A stretch of 43,908 nt of DNA from Rheinheimera sp. (GTDB taxonomy: Bacteria > Pseudomonadota > Gammaproteobacteria > Enterobacterales > Alteromonadaceae). Below are positions 16,470 to 23,964 of the stretch, in pieces. Position 1 is the first letter of the stretch. Each line of letters starts with the position of its first letter. The notes below the pieces were generated by a model. That model did no database searches, had not been told where the DNA came from, and saw nothing but the letters and a program-made list of their open reading frames with translations. The translations under genes were made by a program, and so were the position numbers. Location: NCBI GenBank assembly GCA_003482455.1, contig DMYW01000049.1, positions 1-43,908 on the forward strand. The letters are read 5' to 3'.

Positions 16470-17318
16470 ATGAAACAAACCATTTTGTTGCTGACACTCG
16501 CGTTGACAGTGGCGGCTTGTTCTGCAGCGGGAAATAAAAAAGTACTCAATTCGTCGTCTATCGCGAACCGCCCTATTGATAACATCGAAATAAACTACGA
16601 CAAACTGAGCAAAATCGACGTTGATTTGGAAAGTTTGGGTTATGACGGTGATGGTCTGGCTCTTGCGATGCAACAAGCACAAAACAGCGCAGCGCAGACT
16701 GCAGGTGCCGGTGCGGGCGGCGCGGGCTTTGCCGGTGCATTGATTGGTGGTTCTATTGCGCAAAACATGGCAATTACAGGCGCAATTGCCGACAAAAATA
16801 GACGGGTACCGATATTATTATCAAAAATGCGCTCGTTGAATTACGAAAAGATGTGGCAAGCATCGCAATTTGCGGTGAACAAACAGTCAACGCGACCTAA
16901 GTCGGCAGACCTAAAAATGGTATTGACGCCCAAAGTGTCGGTGACCGCCGACTATCAGTCTTTTTTGATCACGGTAGAAGTCGATGTTCGAGAAGGCAAT
17001 AAACAAAGATACCGAAACTACTTCTATCTGCAATCAGACCAAATTGTTGATATTCAACAAGGTTTGCCTGCCCTTGAACAAAAACCTGCCGCTTGGATCC
17101 AACAACAGCTAGAACTGACGATGCAAGCTCTGCCACAGTTGATTGAATTAGATGTCAATTCGGGGGCTTCAGCACCAGCGCCAACGGCGATTCGGTTTAG
17201 CAACTCGATGGGAAATTTTTACGAGCGAGGCAGTTTGTTAGCCAAACATGAAAAGCACCTGACATTCAAGACTTTACGAGGTGAAGTCAAGCATCTGCCA
17301 TTCACTCGGATGCAATAA
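16470..17318 (+). CDS. Unrecognised lipoprotein
   Basis: A 282-residue protein with a lipoprotein signal peptide (MKQTILLLTLALTVAAC; lipobox VAAC, Cys17). The mature part has an N-terminal segment rich in Asp/Asn, then a Gly/Ala-rich stretch (AGAGAGGAGFAGALIGGSIA, about residues 80-99) that might insert in or lie on a membrane. A mixed alpha/beta region and a basic C-terminal tail follow. I do not recognise the family. The start is supported by GGAAAGGGA before the ATG. The gene looks more AT-rich than the haem genes. It converges on another unrecognised lipoprotein and shares a terminator with it, so the two may be related in function or arrival. Confidence 0.75.
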   Translation: MKQTILLLTLALTVAACSAAGNKKVLNSSSIANRPIDNIEINYDKLSKIDVDLESLGYDGDGLALAMQQAQNSAAQTAGAGAGGAGFAGALIGGSIAQNMAITGAIADKNRRVPILLSKMRSLNYEKMWQASQFAVNKQSTRPKSADLKMVLTPKVSVTADYQSFLITVEVDVREGNKQRYRNYFYLQSDQIVDIQQGLPALEQKPAAWIQQQLELTMQALPQLIELDVNSGASAPAPTAIRFSNSMGNFYERGSLLAKHEKHLTFKTLRGEVKHLPFTRMQ

Positions 17319-17360
17319 TCAGTTGTTGGATTTGTAGTTTCGAGAACCGCAAAGAAATAA

Positions 17361-17386
17361 AAAACCCTGAATTCTCAGGGTTTTTT
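17361..17386. terminator. Bidirectional intrinsic terminator
   Basis: AAAACCCTGA, loop ATTC, TCAGGGTTTT followed by further T residues forms a strong symmetric stem with an A-run on one side and a T-run on the other. It serves both convergent lipoprotein genes. Confidence 0.9.
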
Positions 17387-17412
17387 ATTTAGTGATTTCA
17401 ACCTAGCAGCTA

Positions 17413-18129
17413 TTAGTTAGGGTTTGCCACTTTGGTATTGGTTGGTGCCATACCTGACAATTCAGCTTCAACCATTTTGCTAAGTTCATCGACGTTTTTG
17501 TACAAGTTTGACGTCAGATTCGGGAAGCTCTCTTCATCCCATGGTGCAGGGATGGTTTTAGATGAACTGACATAGCGGTACCATTTCAGCTCATTGGTTT
17601 TGACATCGATCAGCGCAACTTGCACACCAGCAACTGTAGTTGGTTCTGATGTTGGCATAAAACCATAATAAGAACGAGTTGTTCCTAAATGACCTGGTAA
17701 CACCAACAACACATAGTCAGCTTTTGAAACATCAGTAAATGCAGCTAAGTCGTTGACGTTTTTGCCATTTTTAGGCGCTTTAATCTTTTCAATAGCTTTG
17801 CGATCTAATGATTTGGCTTCAAACGAAACGTTTGCTTTGTTTTTCTTTAGTTGAGTTTCGATCACGCTATATACTTGGTCGAATTCAGCAAACGTCAGTG
17901 TTTTCAAGTGTTTATCAAGGCCAGCGTTGGCTGCAGAGACAATGGCGTAATCTAACAAACCAATACTGCCGGTGTACTGAGTTTCAGCAGCAGGTAATTG
18001 GCCTTTAACAACGACGACTGATTTGTTTTCTAAACCAGCGCTTTGGAACCGAACATCTTGTTGCACCGCAGCACAGCCAGTTAACACCAAAAATGTCACA
18101 GCTGTGGTGAATACGCGTAATAAGCTCAC
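17413..18129 (-). CDS. Unrecognised lipoprotein
   Basis: A 238-residue protein starting at GTG (18127-18129), six bases after a clear AAGGAG. The signal peptide ends in the lipobox LTGC (Cys19). The mature chain has a Lys-rich helical centre (QLKKNKANVSFEAKS), then strands including ADYVLLVLPGHLG and VAGVQVALIDVKTNELKWYR. These resemble small outer-membrane lipoproteins that report on envelope state, but I cannot name the family. The gene is AT-rich relative to the core genes around it and is monocistronic. It converges on the 16470-17318 lipoprotein gene. Confidence 0.72.
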   Translation of the reverse strand: MSLLRVFTTAVTFLVLTGCAAVQQDVRFQSAGLENKSVVVVKGQLPAAETQYTGSIGLLDYAIVSAANAGLDKHLKTLTFAEFDQVYSVIETQLKKNKANVSFEAKSLDRKAIEKIKAPKNGKNVNDLAAFTDVSKADYVLLVLPGHLGTTRSYYGFMPTSEPTTVAGVQVALIDVKTNELKWYRYVSSSKTIPAPWDEESFPNLTSNLYKNVDELSKMVEAELSGMAPTNTKVANPN

Positions 18130-18333
18130 AATTTTCTCCTTTGTATTATTGTCATGTCCGTTGATTTTAAGACCAACGCCTCAATTTAACTCAATCGACC
18201 CTTGGTGACAATTTTTCACAAAGAATTTTCATCTGTGGTTAAGGTTCACTCTTTAGTGAAGGACGCTGGTGGGATGGCGGCGCCCTTTTCAGAACGCCAC
18301 TAACGTGGATCTTCTTGCGAGGTTGAACCGCGA

Positions 18334-18741
18334 TTAATCGGTCAAATGCTTGCTTAAACGCTCCAACAACTCACCGTCAATCGCCACAGCGCGACCGGTG
18401 CGTTGGTCCAGGCAGACAAAGGTGATGTCGGCATCGGCGACCACAGTGTCGCTGCCCGCCACCGAGACCACTTGGTGGATCACCGCACTTTTACTGCCAA
18501 TTTTCGAAAACTGAGTGGCGATCTGTAGCTGCTGACCATTGGTCGCAGCGCTGCGGTAGTTGATATTGATGTTGACAATCACCCAAGCCAAATGCCGGCT
18601 GGTGAAGTACTCCACATCACCGCAATCTTCCAAATAAGCCCAGCGGGCTTCTTCTAAAAATTCCAAATAACGGGCGTTGTTGACGTGTTGGTAGATATCT
18701 AAATGATAACCACGCACTTTGATATGCGTCAGATGCGGCAT
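18334..18741 (-). CDS. fadM: Long-chain acyl-CoA thioesterase FadM
   Basis: A 135-residue single hot-dog-fold thioesterase. The N-terminal region KVRGYHLDIYQHVNNARYLE and the following FLEEARW match E. coli FadM (YbaW) almost residue for residue. The NININYRSAA and ITFVCLDQRTGRA segments also agree. FadM hydrolyses acyl-CoAs that beta-oxidation handles poorly, and in E. coli it is repressed by FadR. Here a FadR-like operator lies directly upstream of the ribosome-binding site AAGGAT. The gene is monocistronic; about 270 bases separate it from fre. Confidence 0.93.
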   Translation of the reverse strand: MPHLTHIKVRGYHLDIYQHVNNARYLEFLEEARWAYLEDCGDVEYFTSRHLAWVIVNININYRSAATNGQQLQIATQFSKIGSKSAVIHQVVSVAGSDTVVADADITFVCLDQRTGRAVAIDGELLERLSKHLTD

Positions 18742-18754
18742 GTTGCCATCCTTC

Positions 18755-18771
18755 TTCTGGTAAGACCTGTT
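18755..18771. promoter_or_regulatory. Candidate FadR operator of fadM
   Basis: On the plus strand the 17-mer TTCTGGTAAGACCTGTT carries the TGGT and GACC cores spaced as in FadR sites (TGGTNNGACC). It lies about 13 bases before the fadM ATG, next to its ribosome-binding site. The match to the fatty-acid regulon consensus, together with the identity of the gene, makes repression by an acyl-CoA-responsive FadR likely. Confidence 0.7.
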
Positions 18772-18782
18772 GAATCAACGCA

Positions 18783-18803
18783 TTGTGCCCGAGACGGGCA
18801 CGA
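18783..18803. repeat. Hairpin upstream of fadM
   Basis: GTGCCCG (18785-18791), loop AGA, CGGGCAC (18795-18801) forms a perfect seven-pair stem that can be extended by two weaker pairs. It lies upstream of the fadM operator and lacks a T-run. Confidence 0.45.
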
Positions 18804-18974
18804 TGGGCAATGGCGGTTGGCGATCTGTTGGGGTGCCCAGTTGTCGTTATGCATTGCGACTGCTCTGGGCTGACAGTCCGGTAGGGTTGGGCTTAATCAG
18901 CAGATAACAGTAGATAACCGCGGAGCATGCACCGCTGCTAAACAGATAAAATTGCGGCAGGTGGCAAGCGCTAG

Positions 18975-18998
18975 ACGCTGTCGCGTGTAAGACAGCGT
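18975..18998 (-). terminator. Hairpin downstream of the ubiD-ferredoxin-fre operon
   Basis: ACGCTGTC (18975-18982) pairs with GACAGCGT (18991-18998) around an eight-base loop, 14 bases past the fre stop on the minus strand. The stem is perfect but no T-run follows, so termination efficiency is uncertain. Confidence 0.5.
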
Positions 18999-19011
18999 CA
19001 CACTGACTGGC

Positions 19012-19755
19012 TTATTTCAACCACGCAAACGCATCGGCATACATGTGCGCGCGGACGGCGCCGGCGGCTAAGAAGGCGTCGCGCACCGCGCCGACCATCG
19101 GGAAGGGGCCGGCGATGTAGATATCAAAATCGGCCAAGCTGGCGCCAGCGGTGTTGACGTGGGCCAGCACGGCTTCGTGCACCAAACCAGTTGGGCCTGC
19201 CCACGCCTGTTTTGGTTCTTGCAGCACAGTTACCACATGAAACGAGTCGCTTTGCCAGCCGGCCAGCAGATCTTGGTAATACAAGCCGCTTTCATCACGC
19301 AGGCCCCAAAACAGCTGCACTGGGCGCTCAGGCTGAGCCGCTCGCAGCTGCTGCGCAATGCTGTACACGTACGAAAAGCCTGTGCCACCGGCCAATAAAA
19401 TCACTGGTCGGCTGCTGTCTTGGCGTAAAAACGCATCGCCTAAACCGACTTGCACCAGCACCGGTTTGCCGGCGTCGTGGTGTTCACGCAAATGCGCCAG
19501 TGCTTGGCTGGCGTAGGCGTCAGTGACGTTGCCGCCGATTTGCAGTTCAATCAGGTCGGCAGCTGGTGCGCTGGCAATCGAAAACGGTCGTTTGTCGCTG
19601 TCGGATAAGAAAACTTGCAGGTATTGGCCGGCTTGATAACCAACCGGCTCTTGCGGCGCTAACAGCACTTTCGACACACCGGCGGTCAGCGGTTCAATCG
19701 ATACCACCAAGGCTGGAACCGTGGCGCTTTGTGGGTTTTTTACCAATTCAGTCAT
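19012..19755 (-). CDS. fre: NAD(P)H-flavin reductase
   Basis: A 247-residue FNR-like oxidoreductase. The FAD/FMN-binding barrel holds GYQAGQYLQVF and RPFSIAS, and the pyridine-nucleotide domain begins with ILLAGGTGFSYVYSI and ends with the IAGPFPMVGAVRDAF motif. Fre reduces free flavins and can supply reduced FMN for other enzymes. It is the third gene of a ubiD-ferredoxin-fre operon. Because a 2Fe-2S ferredoxin gene precedes it, it may instead pass electrons to that ferredoxin; reductases that do so usually have the ferredoxin fused. It is about 14 residues longer than E. coli Fre, with an N-terminal extension (TELVKNPQSAT). Confidence 0.88.
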   Translation of the reverse strand: MTELVKNPQSATVPALVVSIEPLTAGVSKVLLAPQEPVGYQAGQYLQVFLSDSDKRPFSIASAPAADLIELQIGGNVTDAYASQALAHLREHHDAGKPVLVQVGLGDAFLRQDSSRPVILLAGGTGFSYVYSIAQQLRAAQPERPVQLFWGLRDESGLYYQDLLAGWQSDSFHVVTVLQEPKQAWAGPTGLVHEAVLAHVNTAGASLADFDIYIAGPFPMVGAVRDAFLAAGAVRAHMYADAFAWLK

Positions 19756-19795
19756 GTTGTCTCACTAGGGCGAACGCGTTGGGTACGCGGCGCCG

Positions 19796-20077
19796 TTAAC
19801 GGATAAAAGGGTGCACCAGCACCAGATCAGAGTCGGCATACGCCTGACAGCCATATACAAATTTTTGCTCAACATCGGTTGGGCTTAATGGCGACGGTGC
19901 ATCGTAACGCACATCGCCAGATTTTAGCCGGCAGACGCACGAGGTACAGACGCCTTGGCGGCAGCGAAACGGATAGTCGATGCCGGCACGCAGCGCGGCG
20001 TCTAAAATCGTTTCATTGGCATCCACGGTAAAGCAGATGCCAGAGGGTTCAATCCGCACTAAGTGTTGCTGAGTCAT
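19796..20077 (-). CDS. Plant-type 2Fe-2S ferredoxin
   Basis: A 93-residue ferredoxin. Four cysteines, Cys39, Cys44, Cys47 and Cys77, give CX4CX2CX29C (RCRQGVCTSC and YGCQAY), the chloroplast-type 2Fe-2S signature. A beta-grasp start (IEPSGICFTVDANETILDAAL) precedes it. The ATG at 20075-20077, seven bases after AAGGGG, is preferred to the GTG immediately before it. It is inserted between ubiD and fre, 12 bases after ubiD and 40 before fre. Together ferredoxin and Fre-like protein look like a split form of the ferredoxin-reductase fusions such as those in CDP-6-deoxy-sugar synthesis. The electron acceptor is unknown. Confidence 0.9.
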   Translation of the reverse strand: MTQQHLVRIEPSGICFTVDANETILDAALRAGIDYPFRCRQGVCTSCVCRLKSGDVRYDAPSPLSPTDVEQKFVYGCQAYADSDLVLVHPFIR

Positions 20078-20092
20078 CACGGCGCCCCTTGC

Positions 20093-21586
20093 TTAATACA
20101 GCCCTTTGGGTTGCGCCGGCAATGGAATGCCTAACGAATCCCACATCGCGTCGACTTTTTGTTTGATGTCGTCGCGCATCACAATCGGCTCGCCCCATTC
20201 ACGTGTGGTTTCGCCCGGCCATTTGTTGGTGGCGTCCAAACCCATTTTGGAACCCAGGCCCGACACCGGCGAGGCGAAGTCCAAATAATCAATCGGCGTG
20301 TTTTCAATCATGGTGGTGTCGCGGGCCGGGTCCATCCGCGTGGTGATGGCCCAAATCACGTCTTGCCAATCGCGCGCATTGATATCGTCGTCACAAACAA
20401 TGACAAACTTGGTGTACATAAATTGCCGCAAGAACGACCATACCCCGAGCATCACGCGTTTGGCATGGCCTGGGTATTGTTTTTTCATCGTCACCACCGC
20501 CAGGCGATAGGAACACCCTTCCGGCGGCAGGTAAAAATCGACGATTTCGGGGAATTGTTTTTGCAGCAGTGGCACAAACACTTCGTTGAGGGCCACGCCC
20601 AAAATTGCCGGTTCATCCGGTGGCCGGCCTGTGTAGGTGCTGTGGTATATAGGCTTCTCGCGGTGCGTGATGTGCGTCACGGTAAAAACTGGGAAGCTGT
20701 CGACTTCGTTGTAATAACCGGTGTGGTCACCGTAGGGGCCTTCCGGCGCCATTTCGCCCGGTTCGATGTAGCCTTCGAGCACAAATTCGGCACTGGCCGG
20801 TACTTGCAAGTCGTTGCTGATGCATTTGACCACTTCAGTGTTGTCGCCGCGCAGCAAGCCGGCAAAGGCGTATTCGGACAAGGTGTCTGGCACCGGCGTC
20901 ACTGCGCCTAAAATGGTGGCAGGGTCAGCACCAAGCGCCACGGCGACTGGGAAACGCTGACCTGGGTGGGCTTTTTGCCACTCTAAAAAGTCCAGCGCGC
21001 CGCCGCGATGCGACAACCAGCGCATAATCACTTTGTTTTTGCCCAGCACTTGCTGGCGGTAAATACCTAAATTCTGCCGCTCTTTGTGCGGACCGCGGGT
21101 GACTGTTAGGCCCCAGGTGATCAAAGGCGCCGCGTCACCTGGCCAGCAGGTCATTACCGGTAACCGGCTTAAATCGACCTCATCGCCAGACTTCACCACC
21201 TGTTGGCACGGCGCTTTACGCACTTCTTTAGCCGACATATTCAGCACTTGCTTGAAGATCGGCAGCTTGCTAAACGCATCTTTTAAGCCTTTTGGCGGCT
21301 CAGGTTCTTTTAAAAACGCCAATAACTTACCGACTTCGCGCAGCGCCGCCACTTCAGTTTGCCCCATACCCAGCGCCACGCGCTCTGGCGTGCCGAACAA
21401 GTTGGCCAGCACCGGCACGTCATAACCTTTGGGGTTTTCAAACAACAAGGCCGGGCCACCAGCGCGTAAGGTGCGGTCGGCAATTTCGGTCATTTCCAGT
21501 ACGGGGTCGACTTCAGCCTTGATGCGGTGCAATAAACCGCGTTGTTCCAGCTGTTGAATAAAGTCTCGTAGGTCTTTGTATTTCAT
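20093..21586 (-). CDS. ubiD: 3-octaprenyl-4-hydroxybenzoate decarboxylase UbiD
   Basis: Prenylated-FMN-dependent decarboxylase of ubiquinone synthesis, 497 residues as expected. It opens MKYKDLRDFIQQLEQRGLLH. Visible family motifs are RQNLGIYRQQVLGKNKVIM, RHRGGALD-type SHRGGALDF, the catalytic region EGYIEPGEMAPEGPYGDHTG with the conserved acids, and VVCDDDINARDW. UbiD needs prFMN made by UbiX, which is not in the window. The downstream fre product could supply reduced FMN for that cofactor, which may explain the conserved ubiD-fre linkage (inference). A likely promoter lies upstream. Confidence 0.96.
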   Translation of the reverse strand: MKYKDLRDFIQQLEQRGLLHRIKAEVDPVLEMTEIADRTLRAGGPALLFENPKGYDVPVLANLFGTPERVALGMGQTEVAALREVGKLLAFLKEPEPPKGLKDAFSKLPIFKQVLNMSAKEVRKAPCQQVVKSGDEVDLSRLPVMTCWPGDAAPLITWGLTVTRGPHKERQNLGIYRQQVLGKNKVIMRWLSHRGGALDFLEWQKAHPGQRFPVAVALGADPATILGAVTPVPDTLSEYAFAGLLRGDNTEVVKCISNDLQVPASAEFVLEGYIEPGEMAPEGPYGDHTGYYNEVDSFPVFTVTHITHREKPIYHSTYTGRPPDEPAILGVALNEVFVPLLQKQFPEIVDFYLPPEGCSYRLAVVTMKKQYPGHAKRVMLGVWSFLRQFMYTKFVIVCDDDINARDWQDVIWAITTRMDPARDTTMIENTPIDYLDFASPVSGLGSKMGLDATNKWPGETTREWGEPIVMRDDIKQKVDAMWDSLGIPLPAQPKGLY

Positions 21587-21633
21587 CGGAATTCACTATT
21601 TGTGAGGCGCAGGGCCAACCGCAGATGTACCGC

Positions 21634-21662
21634 ATTATACATGGCGAGGCGTCTGCTGCCAT
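21634..21662 (-). promoter_or_regulatory. Promoter of the ubiD-ferredoxin-fre operon
   Basis: On the minus strand a perfect TATAAT (21634-21639) stands 17 bases from ATGGCA (21657-21662), which matches the -35 consensus at four of six. The -10 lies about 48 bases before the ubiD ATG. Confidence 0.6.
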
Positions 21663-21698
21663 GGGGCAACTGTAGGGCAATACCGGAAATCTCGCCGC

Positions 21699-22898
21699 TT
21701 AGATCAGTGTAGGTGTGGCAGGCACTGGCCAACAAATGGCGATCCGGGCGCCACCCGACGGCTCGTTATCGATCAGGAGTTGGCCTTGATGCCAGCTGGC
21801 GACCTTGTTGACTATGTACAACCCTAAGCCAAATCCTGAGCTGTTATCGCCGCGGCGAAACAGTCGTTGCATCGTATCTGGGTGATCGGCAACACCTGGC
21901 CCGTCGTCTTGCACCACGAATTCATAGTGGCTGGTGCTGCGCCGCAAGGTTACCGTGATGGTGGAGCTGGCATAACGCAGCGCATTGCTGATGAGGTTCT
22001 GCGCGGCGAGCTGCATCGCCGGTTGGATTACCTGACAGCTGTCCGTTGCCACCACAAAATTCAGCTGCAGTTGCTGCTGATAAATATCGAATTTTTGCTC
22101 GAGTTCCCGCAAAAATGCTGCGGCGTCGACCTGCAACAGTGGCTGCTGCACGACAAAATATTCCAGCCGCGAGAAATCCAAATAGTTGCTGACCAGCTGG
22201 TCAATTTCTTCAATATCGTGCTGCAAACGTTGTTGGTATTTCGGCTCTAGTTGCGCTGCCGCCAAACTTAAGGTGAATTTCATCCGCGACAGCGGGGTGC
22301 GAGTTTCGTGGGCGACGGTGCGCGACATGTCTTCATTCATTTCAATCAGTTGGCTTATTTGCAGTGACATGCGTTCGACACTTTGCGCCAGCGGATACAA
22401 ACTGGAACCGGCTTTGATGTCGCTATGCAGTGGCGCTGGTTGGTCGGCAAATTGGCGGGTTAAGCCAATGAGCGCCCGAATATCGCGAAACACCGGCCAC
22501 AGTAGTCCCAAAAATAACAAAGCTAAAGCGCCGTATAACAACAAGTCCAGCCAAGGCGCTACTTCTGCATTTGGCGTTGGTAACGGACCCAGTTGCACCA
22601 CGCGATCAGCCTGTGGCAGCGATTTTTGGTAATACAGACTGTGACCGTCCGCTTGTTCAATTGCGATCACCTCACCGCGATCCAGCAAAGCCGCTACGTC
22701 GGGTGGTAGATACAGTTGTTGTCGTGGGATTTCGGTTCGATGGATGCTCGCCGAGTGCTGTAGCAGTTGGTCGACGGCAATCAGATATTGGGGTTCATCA
22801 TGTTGCAGATACCGATACAAACCGCCCAGAGCCCACAGCAGTGCGGCGCAAGACAGCAACAACAACAAATAAAACCGCACAAATTGACGTTTGATCAT
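21699..22898 (-). CDS. Membrane sensor histidine kinase
   Basis: A 399-residue kinase. TM1 spans about residues 8-28 and TM2 about 116-137, enclosing a ~85-residue periplasmic sensor domain. A HAMP-like linker leads to the H-box MSRTVAHETRTPLSRMKF with phospho-acceptor His197. The ATPase domain shows the N-box AAQNLISNALRYA, DDGPGV and the GFGLGLYIVNKV G-box. The F-box is RLFRRGDNS. The H-box HETRTPL (HExRTPL type) is typical of EnvZ/RstB-like kinases. It overlaps the response regulator stop by ATGA and is the last gene of the mipA-DUF3019-RR-HK operon. Confidence 0.92.
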   Translation of the reverse strand: MIKRQFVRFYLLLLLSCAALLWALGGLYRYLQHDEPQYLIAVDQLLQHSASIHRTEIPRQQLYLPPDVAALLDRGEVIAIEQADGHSLYYQKSLPQADRVVQLGPLPTPNAEVAPWLDLLLYGALALLFLGLLWPVFRDIRALIGLTRQFADQPAPLHSDIKAGSSLYPLAQSVERMSLQISQLIEMNEDMSRTVAHETRTPLSRMKFTLSLAAAQLEPKYQQRLQHDIEEIDQLVSNYLDFSRLEYFVVQQPLLQVDAAAFLRELEQKFDIYQQQLQLNFVVATDSCQVIQPAMQLAAQNLISNALRYASSTITVTLRRSTSHYEFVVQDDGPGVADHPDTMQRLFRRGDNSSGFGLGLYIVNKVASWHQGQLLIDNEPSGGARIAICWPVPATPTLI

Positions 22899-23584
22899 GG
22901 GCGCTCAGGCAGGTAATTAAACAAATAACCTTGGCCACGCACTGTCACTATGCTAAGGCCTGCGGGCGCGGTTTGTTCTAAGTGTTTACGCAAACGACTA
23001 ATGCGCACATCGATGGCGCGGTCTAACCCGTCATATTCGCGGCCGACTAAATGTACAAACAAGGTTTCACGGCTGATGATTTGCCCGGCGCGTTGGGCGA
23101 AAAAGCATAAAATATCAAACTCGAGGGAGGTCAATTCTAACGGTTGCCCGGCGACAGTCGCCCGATTCAGCGTGCGGTCTAGTACTAAATCGTGCAACAC
23201 GATGGCGCTGCTGTGCTCGCGCCGATGCACGCGTAAGCTGCTGCGAATTTTTGCCAAAAGCAGTGCAGGATCAATAGGTTTGCACAGGTAATCGGTAGCG
23301 CCGGCATCGAGGCCGCGGACTTGGTCATCAGTGCTACTGAGCGCCGTTAGAAATAGTACAGGACACGCAAAGCGTTGCTGCAGCTGAGGTAGTAGCTGCA
23401 AGCCGTGTTGGTCGGGCAGCATGATGTCACACAAAATGAGGTCGACCGGCCCTTGTGCTTGTAAGGCTTGGTCAGCGGTGGCGGCGTGTCGGATCTGCAT
23501 CTGTTGCGACTGCAAATACTCGCAAATCACATGCGCCAAACCAAAATCGTCTTCAATCAATAAGATATGAACCGGCTGTGTCAT
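22895..23584 (-). CDS. OmpR/PhoB-family response regulator
   Basis: A 229-residue regulator. The receiver domain has the acidic pair Asp12/Asp13, phospho-acceptor Asp53 (LILCDIMLPD), the conserved Thr/Ser area FLTALSS, and Lys in CKPIDP. The C-terminal winged helix (about residues 130-225) includes LTSLEFDILCFFAQ and IDVRISRLRKHLE. The frame is open four codons further upstream, but the ATG at 23582-23584 has GGAG before it and overlaps the DUF3019 stop by ATGA. It likely controls its own operon, whose upstream DNA carries tandem direct repeats. Confidence 0.93.
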   Translation of the reverse strand: MTQPVHILLIEDDFGLAHVICEYLQSQQMQIRHAATADQALQAQGPVDLILCDIMLPDQHGLQLLPQLQQRFACPVLFLTALSSTDDQVRGLDAGATDYLCKPIDPALLLAKIRSSLRVHRREHSSAIVLHDLVLDRTLNRATVAGQPLELTSLEFDILCFFAQRAGQIISRETLFVHLVGREYDGLDRAIDVRISRLRKHLEQTAPAGLSIVTVRGQGYLFNYLPERP

Positions 23585-23964
23585 AAAATGCTCCAAACAT
23601 AGCCGCGTTTGTGGCGCTTTTTAGCATCTTGGAAACGCATCAGTTGCAACATGGTTTGTTGCAATAACTCCCCGTCGGTGCGGGTCAGCCGCACTGTGAG
23701 GTCTTGTTCACTTTGCACCGCAAACACCAAGGCAGGTGTCTTGGTCGGCTCATACCAAAAACATTGGCTGGCGGCGCTGTCGATATGTAGGCACACTTGT
23801 GCCGCCTCGCCACCGTCGACCTGGACGGTTAAGTCGATTTGGCAGACTGGATTTTTTTCTGAGATCACACAGGTTTGCGGTAAAAGCTGGATACGATAAG
23901 GCTCAGCGGCGAGAGCCATGCCGCTAAAATATCCTAACAGCCAGCAAAACCTAGGCAGTTTCAT
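23581..23964 (-). CDS. DUF3019 family exported protein
   Basis: A 127-residue protein with a signal peptide (MKLPRFCWLLGYFSGMALAA) and a mature beta-rich domain starting EPYRIQLLPQTCVI. It has four cysteines in the mature part (near TCVI, PVCQID, QVCLHI and SQCFW), suggesting two disulfides. The family is DUF3019, known to me from Shewanella-type bacteria next to a two-component system. No enzyme motif is seen; a periplasmic ligand-binding or sensor-accessory role is inferred. The frame extends to 24129, but the ATG at 23964 overlaps the mipA stop by one base and gives the signal peptide. Confidence 0.8.
   Translation of the reverse strand: MKLPRFCWLLGYFSGMALAAEPYRIQLLPQTCVISEKNPVCQIDLTVQVDGGEAAQVCLHIDSAASQCFWYEPTKTPALVFAVQSEQDLTVRLTRTDGELLQQTMLQLMRFQDAKKRHKRGYVWSIL

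Noticed and set aside
20159..20911. A 250-codon frame on the plus strand, antisense to ubiD
   Set aside because: It lies wholly inside a clear ubiD gene on the other strand; His/Arg-rich composition, no family signature and no ribosome-binding site.
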